Source of the DNA: an uncultured Bacteroides sp.
GTDB taxonomy: Bacteria > Bacteroidota > Bacteroidia > Cytophagales > Cyclobacteriaceae
NCBI GenBank assembly: GCA_902168185.1
Contig: CABHOV010000089.1
Location: 1 to 64,000 of the forward strand
Direction: 5' to 3'
DNA length: 64,000 bases
The notes beneath the pieces were generated by a model that searched no databases, was not told where the DNA came from, and saw only the letters and a program-made list of their open reading frames with translations. Shown in pieces: positions 1-8,595 of this stretch. The position numbers and the translations under genes were made by a program. Numbering within the stretch: the stretch's first letter is position 1; each line of letters begins with the position of its first letter.

Positions 1-2098
1 CAAAATTGCGTTCACTCCATGAAAGAACAAGCCGTGTATCGTTGAGTACCTGCTGTACCGATTGTCCGCTGGCAAGTATATCTACTCGCTGGCTGTTGAT
101 AAAGAGTCCGGTTACAATGGTTTGAGGTAACGGATAAGCAATCGACAGTGCTTCCTCTGGCTCAAAAAATGTTAACCCATTGATGCCTCCGAAATACATT
201 TTGCCGGAAGGTGATTTATAGAATGCCCGCGTATTGAATTCATCTCCCTGTAAACCATCATGGCGGTAGAAATTTCGAATGGCTCGTCCCTTGTTTTTGT
301 CAAATATACTTAGACCACGATTCGTGCTAAGCCAGAAATATCCTTTGTCATCTTCCAGTATACCATATACTACATTGTTCGGCAATCCATCTTTCTCATC
401 AAAATGTTGAAACGTTTCATCCTTAGCATTGAAGCGAACCAGGCCTGCTCCCCAGGTACCAATCCAGAGTGTGCCGTCTTTGTCTTCATAAAAACATTTC
501 GGCCACACTTTCGGGAAACTCGAAGCTGCCGCAGGATTCTCGTTATATACCCGATAGGGCGATGGTATCTTTGATTGAAACAGTTGAATCTCGGCCTGTT
601 GTTCTGTCCAGTATATATCTTCTATTCTTTTTACAAGCATCGTACCTCTTGCAACTGTGGTTACGATGTTATGCACTTGATCCCAACGAACCACTCCGGT
701 TTTGGTAGCGAGAACTAAAGTGTTATCATGTTCCACTTCACAATCATAAATATATATATCCGGGGTGTTCAATGCAGCAACAGGACTGGGCTGAATTTTT
801 TTACCATCAAAGCGCATTAAGCCATGCGTAGTACATAGCCATATGTTGTGGTTATGGTCTTCTACGATTTTGTTGATCTGAACTTGCTCTTTTTGAACGG
901 AAGGTATCCGGTAATGTACTGTGGTATTCTGGTTCAGATTAATGACATCAAGTCCTTCCAGCGTTGCTATATAGAGATGTATATCATCCGGAGTATAAAT
1001 AGACTTTACAAATTGATTTGACAGGCTTACCGGTGAGCCTGGAAATTTACCTATATACTTGAAGATGGATAGGAGCGGGTTGTATTTGGAGAGGCCCATA
1101 CCATTGCTGCCAATCCAGACTACGCCATCGCGTGATTCGTATGCGTAGGACAGATAATCCGGTATACCATTCGGGTTGTCAGGTACAGGTGAAAGTGTTT
1201 TTCGTTGCTGAAAAGTTGAGTCAAAAATATCGATTACGCCATGCAATACCCAGACGTCTCCATTTGCGCGCTGCATGGTTCGCTGTTTATATCGTTCGAA
1301 AGAACTTGATGGTGAAAGCGCTGCAAGCGGCTCGATGCTATGCAGCCGATCGTCATATTGATATATACTGTCGCGACTTTGTATATAGTATTTCCCGGTT
1401 GATTTTTGATAACTGCCTTGCAGGGATTCATCGTGGTGCATCACGTGCTTCCATTTTGCCTGCTTATTGATGCGTATATATACATCATGTTCGTTCATGA
1501 CAACCTGCGAAGAGTCTGAAGCGATATAAATGGAAAAAAGATTTTGATTCTTTAAACCTGAAAACGATTTGTCACTGCCGAAATCTCCGGTTGTAATGTT
1601 GAAGCGGAGCATGCCGAGTTGTGTGCAAAGTAAAACCTCATCGGCAGATACTGGAACAAATTCACGAACGATATAGCGCTGCGTTTTATCATCTCCTACA
1701 TGTATAGCGTGATTTACAAAGTCATTCTTTTCAGGCCTATAACGGCTTAGTGAGCCGACTGAAAAGACCCACAGTTGCTGGCGTTGATCGAGGAAGAGTC
1801 TTTCGACATTATTCTGCGGAAGCGAATTGCTGTCACCAGCTACCATACGATATGTATAGAATGACTTGCCATCGTAGCGGTTAAGGCCATCCAATGTTGA
1901 TACCCACAGGTATCCGAATTTGTCTTGCGTAATGGAAGTTATAGCAGATTGAGAGAGTCCATCATCAACGGTAATAGATTCGAATCGAAATTCATGTTGT
2001 CCAAAACCACGCGTACATACCAGAAGCATAGCTATCGTGAAAACTCTCGATAGTATCTTTAAACGGTTCAGAGAATCTGACAAGCGTTTAATCATCAT
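1..2098 (-). CDS. Two-component-regulator propeller sensor protein, N-terminal 699 residues (cut by window edge)
   Basis: The frame is open from an ATG at 2098 to the window edge, so only the N-terminal part is present. Residues 1-33 form a signal peptide or anchor ending in GFG|Q. The mature start (SITVDDGLSQSAITSITQDK, residues 41-60) and the following FGYLWVSTLDGLNRYDG are the hallmark of two-component regulator propeller (Reg_prop) sensors. More blades are visible, such as DGVVWIGSNGMGLSKY, DGTLWIGTWGAGLVRF and GYFWLSTNRGLSIF. In this family two seven-bladed periplasmic propellers are followed by a Y_Y_Y domain, a membrane segment and then a histidine kinase, a hybrid kinase or a LuxR/LytTR output. 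The output part lies outside the window, so ligand and partner are unknown. A second ATG follows directly after the first. The gene is monocistronic as far as visible. Confidence 0.9.
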   Translation of the reverse strand, partial: MMIKRLSDSLNRLKILSRVFTIAMLLVCTRGFGQHEFRFESITVDDGLSQSAITSITQDKFGYLWVSTLDGLNRYDGKSFYTYRMVAGDSNSLPQNNVERLFLDQRQQLWVFSVGSLSRYRPEKNDFVNHAIHVGDDKTQRYIVREFVPVSADEVLLCTQLGMLRFNITTGDFGSDKSFSGLKNQNLFSIYIASDSSQVVMNEHDVYIRINKQAKWKHVMHHDESLQGSYQKSTGKYYIQSRDSIYQYDDRLHSIEPLAALSPSSSFERYKQRTMQRANGDVWVLHGVIDIFDSTFQQRKTLSPVPDNPNGIPDYLSYAYESRDGVVWIGSNGMGLSKYNPLLSIFKYIGKFPGSPVSLSNQFVKSIYTPDDIHLYIATLEGLDVINLNQNTTVHYRIPSVQKEQVQINKIVEDHNHNIWLCTTHGLMRFDGKKIQPSPVAALNTPDIYIYDCEVEHDNTLVLATKTGVVRWDQVHNIVTTVARGTMLVKRIEDIYWTEQQAEIQLFQSKIPSPYRVYNENPAAASSFPKVWPKCFYEDKDGTLWIGTWGAGLVRFNAKDETFQHFDEKDGLPNNVVYGILEDDKGYFWLSTNRGLSIFDKNKGRAIRNFYRHDGLQGDEFNTRAFYKSPSGKMYFGGINGLTFFEPEEALSIAYPLPQTIVTGLFINSQRVDILASGQSVQQVLNDTRLVLSWSERNF

Positions 2099-2606
2099 GG
2101 TTAGGAAATATAAAGTAAATATATGCTTCTATTTTATCACGTTCTGATAGTACAGTCTATTATTCCATAGAAGTTAAAGAAATCTCATGCTAACTTCCTG
2201 GTATAAGTCACTTGTATTCCGTGAACTATACTGGCTATATCCTCGCAACTCAGCCTTTGCGAATGTTACAGTATGAGCAAGGTGACCATCATCGTGCCAG
2301 ACGATTGATGTGAATAGTTTCTGATAAATATCCCGGTTTCATTACATAGACCCTGTATTGCAATGTGACGACAGTATCGCATTCCAGATTCTGTACAGTA
2401 AAGTGCAGTTTTGGGTCTGTATGATTAGCTGTAGTCATTCTGTTCATGCCCTGTAAATGCAGCATTGATTATGATGCCATAAAGCAGAACACGTTATGAC
2501 ATCATAATTTATCAATACCTCAGCGCGGTGTTTCCATTGCGCCTTTACGGTTGCTCAGCGGAACATTATTGCATGCTTATAATCAAAAGAGTTCGCAGGC
2601 TATATA
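2099..2606. other. Intergenic region, mostly unassigned
   Basis: About 500 bases separate the propeller sensor from the DUF2306 gene. It should hold the sensor's promoter next to 2100, but I see no convincing -33/-7 pair. The only structure found is a 58-codon minus-strand ORF (2289-2465). No repeats, RNA genes or terminators are recognisable. Confidence 0.5.
2289..2465 (-). CDS. Possible 58-residue ORF or gene relic
   Basis: An ATG at 2465 opens 58 codons ending in TGA at 2289-2291. The middle (HTDPKLHFTVQNL, then CDTVVTLQYRVYVMKPGY) reads like a beta-strand segment of a secreted protein rather than random sequence. There is no signal peptide, no ribosome binding site and no recognised family. 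It may be the remnant of a decayed surface-protein gene, or chance. Confidence is low. Confidence 0.2.
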   Translation of the reverse strand: MLHLQGMNRMTTANHTDPKLHFTVQNLECDTVVTLQYRVYVMKPGYLSETIHINRLAR

Positions 2607-3275
2607 TCAGCGGTCGGCAGTCTTTACTTCAATCTTATAGCGCTTACTCCACATGATGATGAGTGGCAGAAGTATAGCAGTGGGCAGGAGCCAAACCAGT
2701 ACCGGAGGCAATTCAACCGGAGCATATTTTGCATTCACCACCAGAAATGCAGTGATCGCTGCTATATATGCACCGGTAAGGCGCTGCAAATGTACCAGCA
2801 GCCAATAGTTCTTTACGCGCGCTTTGCCACGGTAATTTTCAATGTCGGTTTTAGTAAAGCGTAGAGCGAGTATACCAAAGATCAACAGCACGATTCCAAA
2901 GTTGTTTTGATTCACCAGGTGAATAACACCGGTAACTATAAATAGAACGGCCGTAATCAGCATGCCTATTGTTATAGCCCAATCTAAAAGCGATGGTTGT
3001 TGATTGACACCTAACATTTTCAGGTATATATAGCGGTTGCCGGTGCCTACCAGGTAAATGGTAAATACGCCTACGATAAACAAGAAGTAACTGGGGTGAA
3101 GCACCGAAAGCACCAGCGAAGAAACACCAGCGATCAACATACCATAGGTAAAGATCTTGCCGACAAGTTTATGGTTTTTGTCACCTTTCTTTCGTACAAG
3201 GTTGATTGTTCCAGTGACAAGTCCGGCTGTGCCGCCAGCAATGTGCAGCATTAAAAATAATTGAAACAAGTTCAT
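2607..3275 (-). CDS. DUF2306-type integral membrane protein
   Basis: A 222-residue protein with about seven hydrophobic segments and a short basic C-terminus (WSKRYKIEV). The N-terminus LFQLFLMLHIAGGTAGLVTG, with a His-Ala/Ile-Gly-Gly motif in the first helix, and the later LLVHLQRLTGAYIAAITAFLV match the DUF2306 family of predicted membrane proteins, whose conserved membrane histidines have suggested haem or metal binding. The function is not known. It stands alone, with the tandem CTGCG repeat directly upstream, so its promoter may lie within or next to that repeat. The ATG at 3275 is the only sensible start. Confidence 0.75.
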   Translation of the reverse strand: MNLFQLFLMLHIAGGTAGLVTGTINLVRKKGDKNHKLVGKIFTYGMLIAGVSSLVLSVLHPSYFLFIVGVFTIYLVGTGNRYIYLKMLGVNQQPSLLDWAITIGMLITAVLFIVTGVIHLVNQNNFGIVLLIFGILALRFTKTDIENYRGKARVKNYWLLVHLQRLTGAYIAAITAFLVVNAKYAPVELPPVLVWLLPTAILLPLIIMWSKRYKIEVKTADR

Positions 3276-3332
3276 GAGGTTGGGTTTAAAGGCAAGGGTT
3301 AGGAGTAAAACTTTTTAAGCTAAGGTCTTCGC

Positions 3333-3530
3333 TAATCTGCGAGTTCAGGGGAGAAATTTTCCGTTGAACTCGCAGATGAACGCAGATCATGCAAAAATAT
3401 ATTTAAGCTATAAATCAACGAAAATTAAAATCTGCGTTAATCTGTGAAATCTGCGGGAGAAAATTTCCTGTTGAACTCGCAGATAATGCAAAATGACATA
3501 TAGGCTATAGATCAAACGAAAATAAACCAA
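3333..3530. repeat. Tandem copy of the CTGCG/CGCAG intergenic repeat with internal hairpin
   Basis: Two imperfect units start at 3333 and 3438. Both carry a GGGAGAAA-type block followed by the shared GTTGAACTCGCAGAT. Unit 1 holds a perfect 13-bp inverted repeat (ATCTGCGAGTTCA at 3335-3347 with its complement at 3365-3377). The stretch 3430-3460 is identical over 31 bases to 38467-38497. No coding potential is seen. Confidence 0.75.
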
Positions 3531-3563
3531 TTTGGCCTTTCACCAAACCAAATACGACATCAA

Positions 3564-3953
3564 TTATTTAGGACTATCACTTTTGCGAGGTTCGAAGAAT
3601 ACGCCAGGCTTCTTGTTAACCTTGTCTCCCAAGAAGCATCCTTTCACTTGATTCCGGTTTACTACAAAAGCTGTATCCTGACCGTTGAGAGTATATTTGA
3701 CTTTTATGAGACTATCGGAAGTGCAATAGCCGCCCTTTAACTTCATTGGTTTTTTAGGATCAACAGTGCCCTTGCTGATCTTGAAGGTTTCGGTGAATTC
3801 TCCTTCATCCAGATCCAGTACGATGGTAGATTCCTGCGATGCTCCAGCCACCTGGAAATATACCGGGCAGCTGCACGTATTACATTTCGTAAAACTTAAA
3901 CAGACTACTGTAAATAAAAAAAATCTGGATGCAAGCCTTCCCGTATACCTCAT
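3564..3953 (-). CDS. Small secreted or lipid-anchored protein of unknown family
   Basis: A 129-residue protein with a basic N-terminus and hydrophobic stretch (FFLFTVVCLSF), then the cysteine-rich KCNTCSCPVYF. The signal peptide could end at one of these cysteines, but the lipobox is not canonical. The remainder is a beta-type region with two further cysteines (GGYC, KGCF). I do not recognise a family. Genes on either side are in the same orientation but well spaced, so no operon is evident. It is probably a periplasmic or outer-membrane-facing protein. Confidence 0.6.
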   Translation of the reverse strand: MRYTGRLASRFFLFTVVCLSFTKCNTCSCPVYFQVAGASQESTIVLDLDEGEFTETFKISKGTVDPKKPMKLKGGYCTSDSLIKVKYTLNGQDTAFVVNRNQVKGCFLGDKVNKKPGVFFEPRKSDSPK

Positions 3954-4074
3954 AGACCAGCAAGGTAAATATTTTTTAGAAACACACCGTAGTCATTGGC
4001 TTTCTTTGCGATGGCAAGTGCAACCTTTTAACCTGTAAACGATTTATATAGGTTTATCCAGCGCCTTATTCACC

Positions 4075-5211
4075 TCAATGATTTCGCTCAACTTTGATTT
4101 CCTGCTTCTCCGTCCGTTTAGGTAAGCGCTTCTTCATTAAAAGAACTTGTCCCAGGTGACTTGATTGATGTTCCATAACATGGAACCAGCAGAAGTGATT
4201 GTTGATATCCGAACCTGGCCGTTCCTGTGCAAGCCATTGGTCGTTGCGTTTGCGTAACTCTTCGATCGTTTTTTGGCGAACTTCTTTATATATAGCAAGG
4301 TAATATTCAATGTCGTGTCCTTTAAATTGCTCGCGCGCTTCATCACCAAGGTTCAGGGCTACATCCCACTTCTTTTTTTCTTCTTCGTTAAACTCGCGGT
4401 TCTCGAAAGTATATACCTGGTAGTATGCTTCGGCCGCAGCAAGGTGCATCACCAACGCACCAATTGAATTTGCTTTATCATCCATCAGGTGATCGGTCTC
4501 TTGCTGGTTGAGCAAACGCACTGCAGACTCTACACGTGAACTGAGGTTGTTCAGCATGGTTACCAGTGTACCGATCTGTGGTGAAAAACCGTTTACAGGT
4601 CCGATGAGATAGGTGGTGTCGCGCACTATACCTTTGCCTTCCACCAGCAAGGATAGCTTGCCTTGTGTGCCCTCATTGGCGGAAGCAATTGTAAATTCTT
4701 TAACCCGCACAGGAGCGAGTGGATTTGTGCCTTCGTTCCATTCCGGAATTATATTCTTTACTGCAGGCATTTCAAAACTGCCATTTTTTATAGGAGCCTT
4801 TTGAAGTTTACCGGCATCGTTCTGCACATAGAATTCGAAATTGTCAAAGTAGAATTTACCGTTGTTGACGCAAAGACCACCGAAATTTATTTTGTCAGCA
4901 TTAGCGTCCATTTCACCTTCAATAGTATAGGTGCGCCACTCGTTGGATTTGATAGGCCTGTCGTTCATATTATCGAAGAAGCCGGCTTCACCATTTTTAT
5001 TATCTACGCGTACCCACAGGCCTGCGGACGCAGAGGTATCGGCCGTAATTACTTTTGCAGATGCAGAGATTTTGAATTTCACTTTCTTCTTTAGAAAAGA
5101 TGCATCGGCAGTTTGCACAAAAGATGCCCAGTTCCGGGAGATTTCTTTTACCTGACAAAAGGAGTGAACGCTTATAGCAGCTAACACAATTACAACGAGG
5201 ATCTTTTTCAT
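4075..5211 (-). CDS. Secreted two-domain protein with C-terminal DinB-like metal-binding domain
   Basis: 378 residues. A signal peptide (MKKILVVIVLAAISVHSFCQ) is followed by a beta-rich region of about 150 residues (GLWVRVDNKNGEAGFFDNM; FYFDNFEFYV) resembling carbohydrate-binding or jelly-roll modules. A DinB-type four-helix bundle spans roughly 205-365. The expected metal triad is present: H256 (VMHLAAAEAYY) and H348/H352 in the H-x3-H motif of MEHQSSHLGQ. DinB/YfiT enzymes are mostly cytoplasmic metal-dependent thiol transferases or hydrolases, so a secreted version fused to a beta domain is less usual. The substrate is unknown. It appears monocistronic, with an ATG start directly at the signal peptide. 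Confidence 0.75.
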   Translation of the reverse strand: MKKILVVIVLAAISVHSFCQVKEISRNWASFVQTADASFLKKKVKFKISASAKVITADTSASAGLWVRVDNKNGEAGFFDNMNDRPIKSNEWRTYTIEGEMDANADKINFGGLCVNNGKFYFDNFEFYVQNDAGKLQKAPIKNGSFEMPAVKNIIPEWNEGTNPLAPVRVKEFTIASANEGTQGKLSLLVEGKGIVRDTTYLIGPVNGFSPQIGTLVTMLNNLSSRVESAVRLLNQQETDHLMDDKANSIGALVMHLAAAEAYYQVYTFENREFNEEEKKKWDVALNLGDEAREQFKGHDIEYYLAIYKEVRQKTIEELRKRNDQWLAQERPGSDINNHFCWFHVMEHQSSHLGQVLLMKKRLPKRTEKQEIKVERNH

Positions 5212-5382
5212 GAGGGGTTTGTTCTTTAAATATAGATATAGTTTTATTTTTTTGCCTGTAAAGGTTATTTGTCAAGAGCTACTCACTTACGATCAACGAT
5301 CTCCTTCAGCACCAGCCAGTCCAAGACGTAAAATAATTCAATATTTTTTTACTCACAACTCTCTTGTGAAATGGATACGAAG

Positions 5383-6360
5383 TCACACACCCAATGACGG
5401 CAGCAAGCTTAAAATAGCGTCACGACAAGGCACCAACACATATTTAATAAACTGCACATGAAATAACAACGGCATCGGCAGAATAAGCCACAACATCACC
5501 CAAACATGTGATAGAATTCGGTGCCCTATAATTTTCTTTACAAATGGTATTTCACCTTCAGCGTACATGACAATACCATGAATTACAAAATATAGCAGCG
5601 GCAAACCGAATCCTGCATTTACGGGAAAGGATATAGCGATTTCATGCAATATACCCGAGAGTAAAAATGCTGCCAGCATAGCAGGTGTTGGGCCAATGGA
5701 ATTTTTAAGCGGTCTGTAAATAATGAGCGAAGTCATTTCCGAGAACGCTATATTCCAGCGTTTCCCCCAGAACTCTTTCAAAGAAGAAGCTTTATAGGGC
5801 GAGCGAAACAATTCCTTCACGTCAACACCAGACAATCGCCACGATGCAGCCGATAAATTCAGGATACCGAAATGCAAAATCATGCTTAACCCTACCAGCA
5901 GTGCCAGCGCGGACGCATAATATAGGCTGATGAAGTTTCTTTCAATATATACTGAAATATAAAGCAGTACTATCCCTATAGCCATCCGGGAGATTCCGGT
6001 GATTACGAAAGATATATAGGGCAATGGCGGTGAAGGGAGTTTTTCAAACAGCACGGGCCGCATGCCAAACCACCCGAGCGAGAATGCGCACCATTGAATG
6101 AACGTCAATCCCATTTTACCGGAATACGTTTCAACAATAACTACTGCCTTCATGGACAATAGTTGCAGAGAAACAATGGCGATCATTCTATACAATGCCG
6201 ATTCTTCCGCAGTAATACCAGCCGAAAAGAATACAGTAATTATACCCAGCGACCAGACTATTATTCTTGCAGTGGTTTTATTCTTTAAGAAAGGCAAAAA
6301 ATATCCGATCAATAAAAGCGATAACCCAAAGGCTACTAAATAGACAAGTGTTATATCCAT
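5383..6360 (-). CDS. MBOAT-family acyltransferase (wax-synthase-like)
   Basis: A 325-residue polytopic membrane protein with about eight hydrophobic segments. Residues 197-203 (FWGKRWN) and the histidine at 239 in LLSGILHEIA are the two signature positions of membrane-bound O-acyltransferases, especially the wax synthase group, which moves an acyl chain from acyl-CoA to an alcohol or hydroxyl acceptor within the membrane. The acceptor cannot be told from sequence. Its start overlaps the end of the upstream gene by 10 bases, so the two are co-transcribed and probably translationally coupled. Confidence 0.8.
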   Translation of the reverse strand: MDITLVYLVAFGLSLLLIGYFLPFLKNKTTARIIVWSLGIITVFFSAGITAEESALYRMIAIVSLQLLSMKAVVIVETYSGKMGLTFIQWCAFSLGWFGMRPVLFEKLPSPPLPYISFVITGISRMAIGIVLLYISVYIERNFISLYYASALALLVGLSMILHFGILNLSAASWRLSGVDVKELFRSPYKASSLKEFWGKRWNIAFSEMTSLIIYRPLKNSIGPTPAMLAAFLLSGILHEIAISFPVNAGFGLPLLYFVIHGIVMYAEGEIPFVKKIIGHRILSHVWVMLWLILPMPLLFHVQFIKYVLVPCRDAILSLLPSLGV

Positions 6361-6779
6361 GAAAGGTTATATAGGAAGGCTACAAAATATACAATGGTAA
6401 AAAGCGCGAACAGCGTAATGAGTGCAAATTCCCCTACAGTAAACATGATTCCTTTAGGGGCGTCTGTTTTATCAAAGTAAAAGAATTGTATACCGATTCG
6501 CGCCAGCCAATATATACTGATAAATAACGTAATGCTTTTCGCCAGCATGGATTTGTTGATGAGCTCATCGGCAGCGATCAGGGAGAGAACACCAAAGCTG
6601 AGGTTGATCACCAGGATGTAGGCTGCATACGTCCAGAACATTTGGCGAAGCAGTGGCTGCAGATTTTTAAGATGTATATTCCATTGCAAGGCTTTTGGTA
6701 TAGCCAGACTTCCAATGCTTAGCGCAATGTAGCCGAGACCGCATACGAGGATGAGTAGTTTCAGGGTAGCTGGAGGCAT
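6351..6779 (-). CDS. Small four-helix membrane protein paired with the MBOAT enzyme
   Basis: 142 residues with four predicted transmembrane segments and little soluble sequence. I do not recognise a named family. It is the first gene of a two-gene unit, and its last codons overlap the start of the acyltransferase. Conserved overlap usually means joint function, so a role as subunit or chaperone of the acyltransferase is a reasonable inference, but nothing in the sequence proves it. The ATG at 6779 is used because the first helix begins soon after. Confidence 0.7.
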   Translation of the reverse strand: MPPATLKLLILVCGLGYIALSIGSLAIPKALQWNIHLKNLQPLLRQMFWTYAAYILVINLSFGVLSLIAADELINKSMLAKSITLFISIYWLARIGIQFFYFDKTDAPKGIMFTVGEFALITLFALFTIVYFVAFLYNLSWI

Positions 6780-7036
6780 GCTTTTGAGGGTCTGTTATTC
6801 AGCGTAACAGGGAATACAATACTAGCAGATCGCAGCAAATAAAAATACAGATATATAGCACTTTCAAAACTTTTTTCGGGCGTGACGGTTCCACCGCTAA
6901 TCGCTTGGAATTTGCCAGGAATTAAACTGCTGCTAAACCTGAGTTTGTTATCTTCTATTTGATTTTATTTGTAATCGCTAAAGAATGATTTGTTGTTGAA
7001 GGGCAGGGAAAAATCTGAATTACAGGAGCATACAGC

Positions 7037-7618
7037 ATGAGTTTACTTTTGAAGAAGCATATCCGTGAAATTATACCTGCACTTTCCGATCAGGAGTTTG
7101 AATATGTTATGCGCCATTTTGTTCCTGTAAAAAGACAGAAGCATCAGTTTCTCATTCAGGCAGATGATGAAGTGAAAAGTAACTACTGGGTGGTGAAGGG
7201 TTGCTTAAAACTATATTGTCTGGATGACGATGGTAAGGAGCACATCCTTCAGTTCGCCATGGAAAACTGGTGGGTGTCGGATTACATTGCACTTTACAGC
7301 AGAGGGAAGTCGGAGTTCTATATTAGCTGCATTGAAGATTCGGAGCTGCTTTCCATTACGATGGATAACATTGACAAGCTCTGCAGCGAGATGCACGCGA
7401 TGGAGCATTTCTGGAATGTAAAAAAGAGATTTGGTTATGTAGCGTTGCAGAAAAGAATCGTATCGCTTCTGAAAAATTCTGCGGAAGAGCGCTATAACCA
7501 GTTGCTGGAACAGTACCCGCAGTTGTTACAACGTGTTCCAAAAAAAATGATCGCCTCTTACCTGGGTGTATCGCGCGAAACGCTCAGTCGTTTCAATGCC
7601 GGGCAGGATGTGATGTAG
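7037..7618 (+). CDS. Crp/Fnr-family transcriptional regulator
   Basis: 193 residues. An N-terminal cyclic-nucleotide-binding-type beta-roll (about 20-115; FLIQADDEVKSNYWVVKGCLKLY, DGKEHILQFA) is followed by a helical linker and a C-terminal winged helix with KKMIASYLGVSRETLSRF. This is the short Bacteroidota type that usually lacks the cAMP-contact arginine and the Fnr cysteines, so the effector is unknown. The next gene, a secreted DJ-1-family protein, starts 82 bases downstream with its own promoter-like element and may be a target. The start follows AGGAG at 7024-7028, one of few Shine-Dalgarno-like sequences here. Confidence 0.9.
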   Translation: MSLLLKKHIREIIPALSDQEFEYVMRHFVPVKRQKHQFLIQADDEVKSNYWVVKGCLKLYCLDDDGKEHILQFAMENWWVSDYIALYSRGKSEFYISCIEDSELLSITMDNIDKLCSEMHAMEHFWNVKKRFGYVALQKRIVSLLKNSAEERYNQLLEQYPQLLQRVPKKMIASYLGVSRETLSRFNAGQDVM

Positions 7619-7649
7619 ATCACTTTATATTAGTGACCTAGCTCCTCTC

Positions 7650-7676
7650 TTGGAAAGTTATCTTGCTTCATCTTTG
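7650..7676 (+). promoter_or_regulatory. Bacteroidota-type promoter for the DJ-1 gene
   Basis: TTG at 7650-7652 and CATCTTTG at 7669-7676 fit the -33 TTTG and -7 TAnnTTTG elements recognised by the Bacteroidota primary sigma factor, with slightly short spacing. The start codon follows 24 bases later. The call is by consensus only. Confidence 0.45.
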
Positions 7677-7699
7677 TACCGTTATCAGATATATATTTT

Positions 7700-8491
7700 A
7701 TGAAAAAAGCACTTCAGATTTTCCTGACCGGAATAATGTTATTAAATATTCTTTCAGGATACGCACAATTACATCCGAATCAATCGGCAAAAAACTCAAA
7801 ACTCAAAAAGATGAAAGTTCTATTTGTATTAACGTCACATGACGCGTTGGGAAACACGGGTGAGAAAACCGGTTTCTGGATTGAAGAATTTGCAACGCCG
7901 TATTATTCCCTGACAGATCAGGGTATTGATGTAACCATCGCCTCACCAAAAGGTGGCCAGCCTCCTATAGATCCTAAAAGTAATCTGCCAGACTATAGCA
8001 CGGCTTCAACAAAACGCTTTCAAGGCGATGTTAAAACACAGGAGAAACTGAAAAACTCGGTCGTGTTGAAGACGGTTGATCAAAAGAATTTTGATGCTGT
8101 GTTTTACCCGGGAGGTCACGGTCCGCTGTGGGATCTGGCCGAAGATCAGAATTCTATCAAGTTGATTGAGTCGTTCTACGCGAATAACAAACCTATTGCA
8201 TTTGTGTGTCACGCACCGGGCGTACTTAAAAATGTAAAAGATAAAAACGGTGACTTTTTAGTGAAAGGCAAAAAAGTAGCGGGCTTTAAAAATACAGAAG
8301 AAGAAGGCGTGAAACTTCAGGATATAGTTCCGTTTTTGGTGGAGAATGTGTTAAAGCAGAATGGTGCCCTGTATCAAAGTGGTGATGATTGGAAACCGTT
8401 CATTGTTACAGATGGTTTATTGATCACCGGACAAAACCCTGCATCATCTGAAGGTGTGGCTGAAAAACTGCTGGAATATCTTAAAAAATAA
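7700..8491 (+). CDS. Secreted DJ-1/PfpI-family protein (Hsp31/glyoxalase III-like)
   Basis: 263 residues. A signal peptide (about 1-22, ending GYAQ) precedes a full class-I glutamine-amidotransferase-like domain. The nucleophile elbow is AFVCHAPG with Cys170 followed by His171, and the acidic partner is in GFWIEEFATPYY (Glu62/63). DAVFYPGGHGPLWDL is the oxyanion region. This combination is typical of the Hsp31/HchA-like subgroup, which detoxifies methylglyoxal or acts as a chaperone. Export to the periplasm is unusual for HchA but common in Bacteroidota homologues. It lies behind a Crp-type regulator and has its own promoter and terminator. Confidence 0.88.
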   Translation: MKKALQIFLTGIMLLNILSGYAQLHPNQSAKNSKLKKMKVLFVLTSHDALGNTGEKTGFWIEEFATPYYSLTDQGIDVTIASPKGGQPPIDPKSNLPDYSTASTKRFQGDVKTQEKLKNSVVLKTVDQKNFDAVFYPGGHGPLWDLAEDQNSIKLIESFYANNKPIAFVCHAPGVLKNVKDKNGDFLVKGKKVAGFKNTEEEGVKLQDIVPFLVENVLKQNGALYQSGDDWKPFIVTDGLLITGQNPASSEGVAEKLLEYLKK

Positions 8492-8522
8492 GATCTATAG
8501 TATAGATTGAAAGTATAAAAAG

Positions 8523-8556
8523 TAGCAGCGCTATAGATCAGTGCTGCCGCTTTTTT
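8523..8556 (+). terminator. Intrinsic terminator after the DJ-1 gene
   Basis: GCAGCGCT (8525-8532) pairs with AGTGCTGC (8540-8547), eight pairs with one G-U, followed by CGCTTTTTT. It lies 32 bases after the stop codon. Confidence 0.8.
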
Positions 8557-8595
8557 ATTTACGACAATGATACTCAGATTTGAAAATGAAGAACG

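Noticed and set aside
1132-1470. 112-codon plus-strand frame
   Set aside because: It is opposite the propeller sensor gene, which reads open through the whole region with clear repeats.
3333-3530. CRISPR-like array
   Set aside because: Only two units, no regular spacers and no cas genes. It belongs to the dispersed repeat family.
4663-5094. 143-codon plus-strand frame
   Set aside because: It lies fully opposite the DinB protein gene, whose translation has a signal peptide and intact metal motif. The plus frame has no protein-like features.
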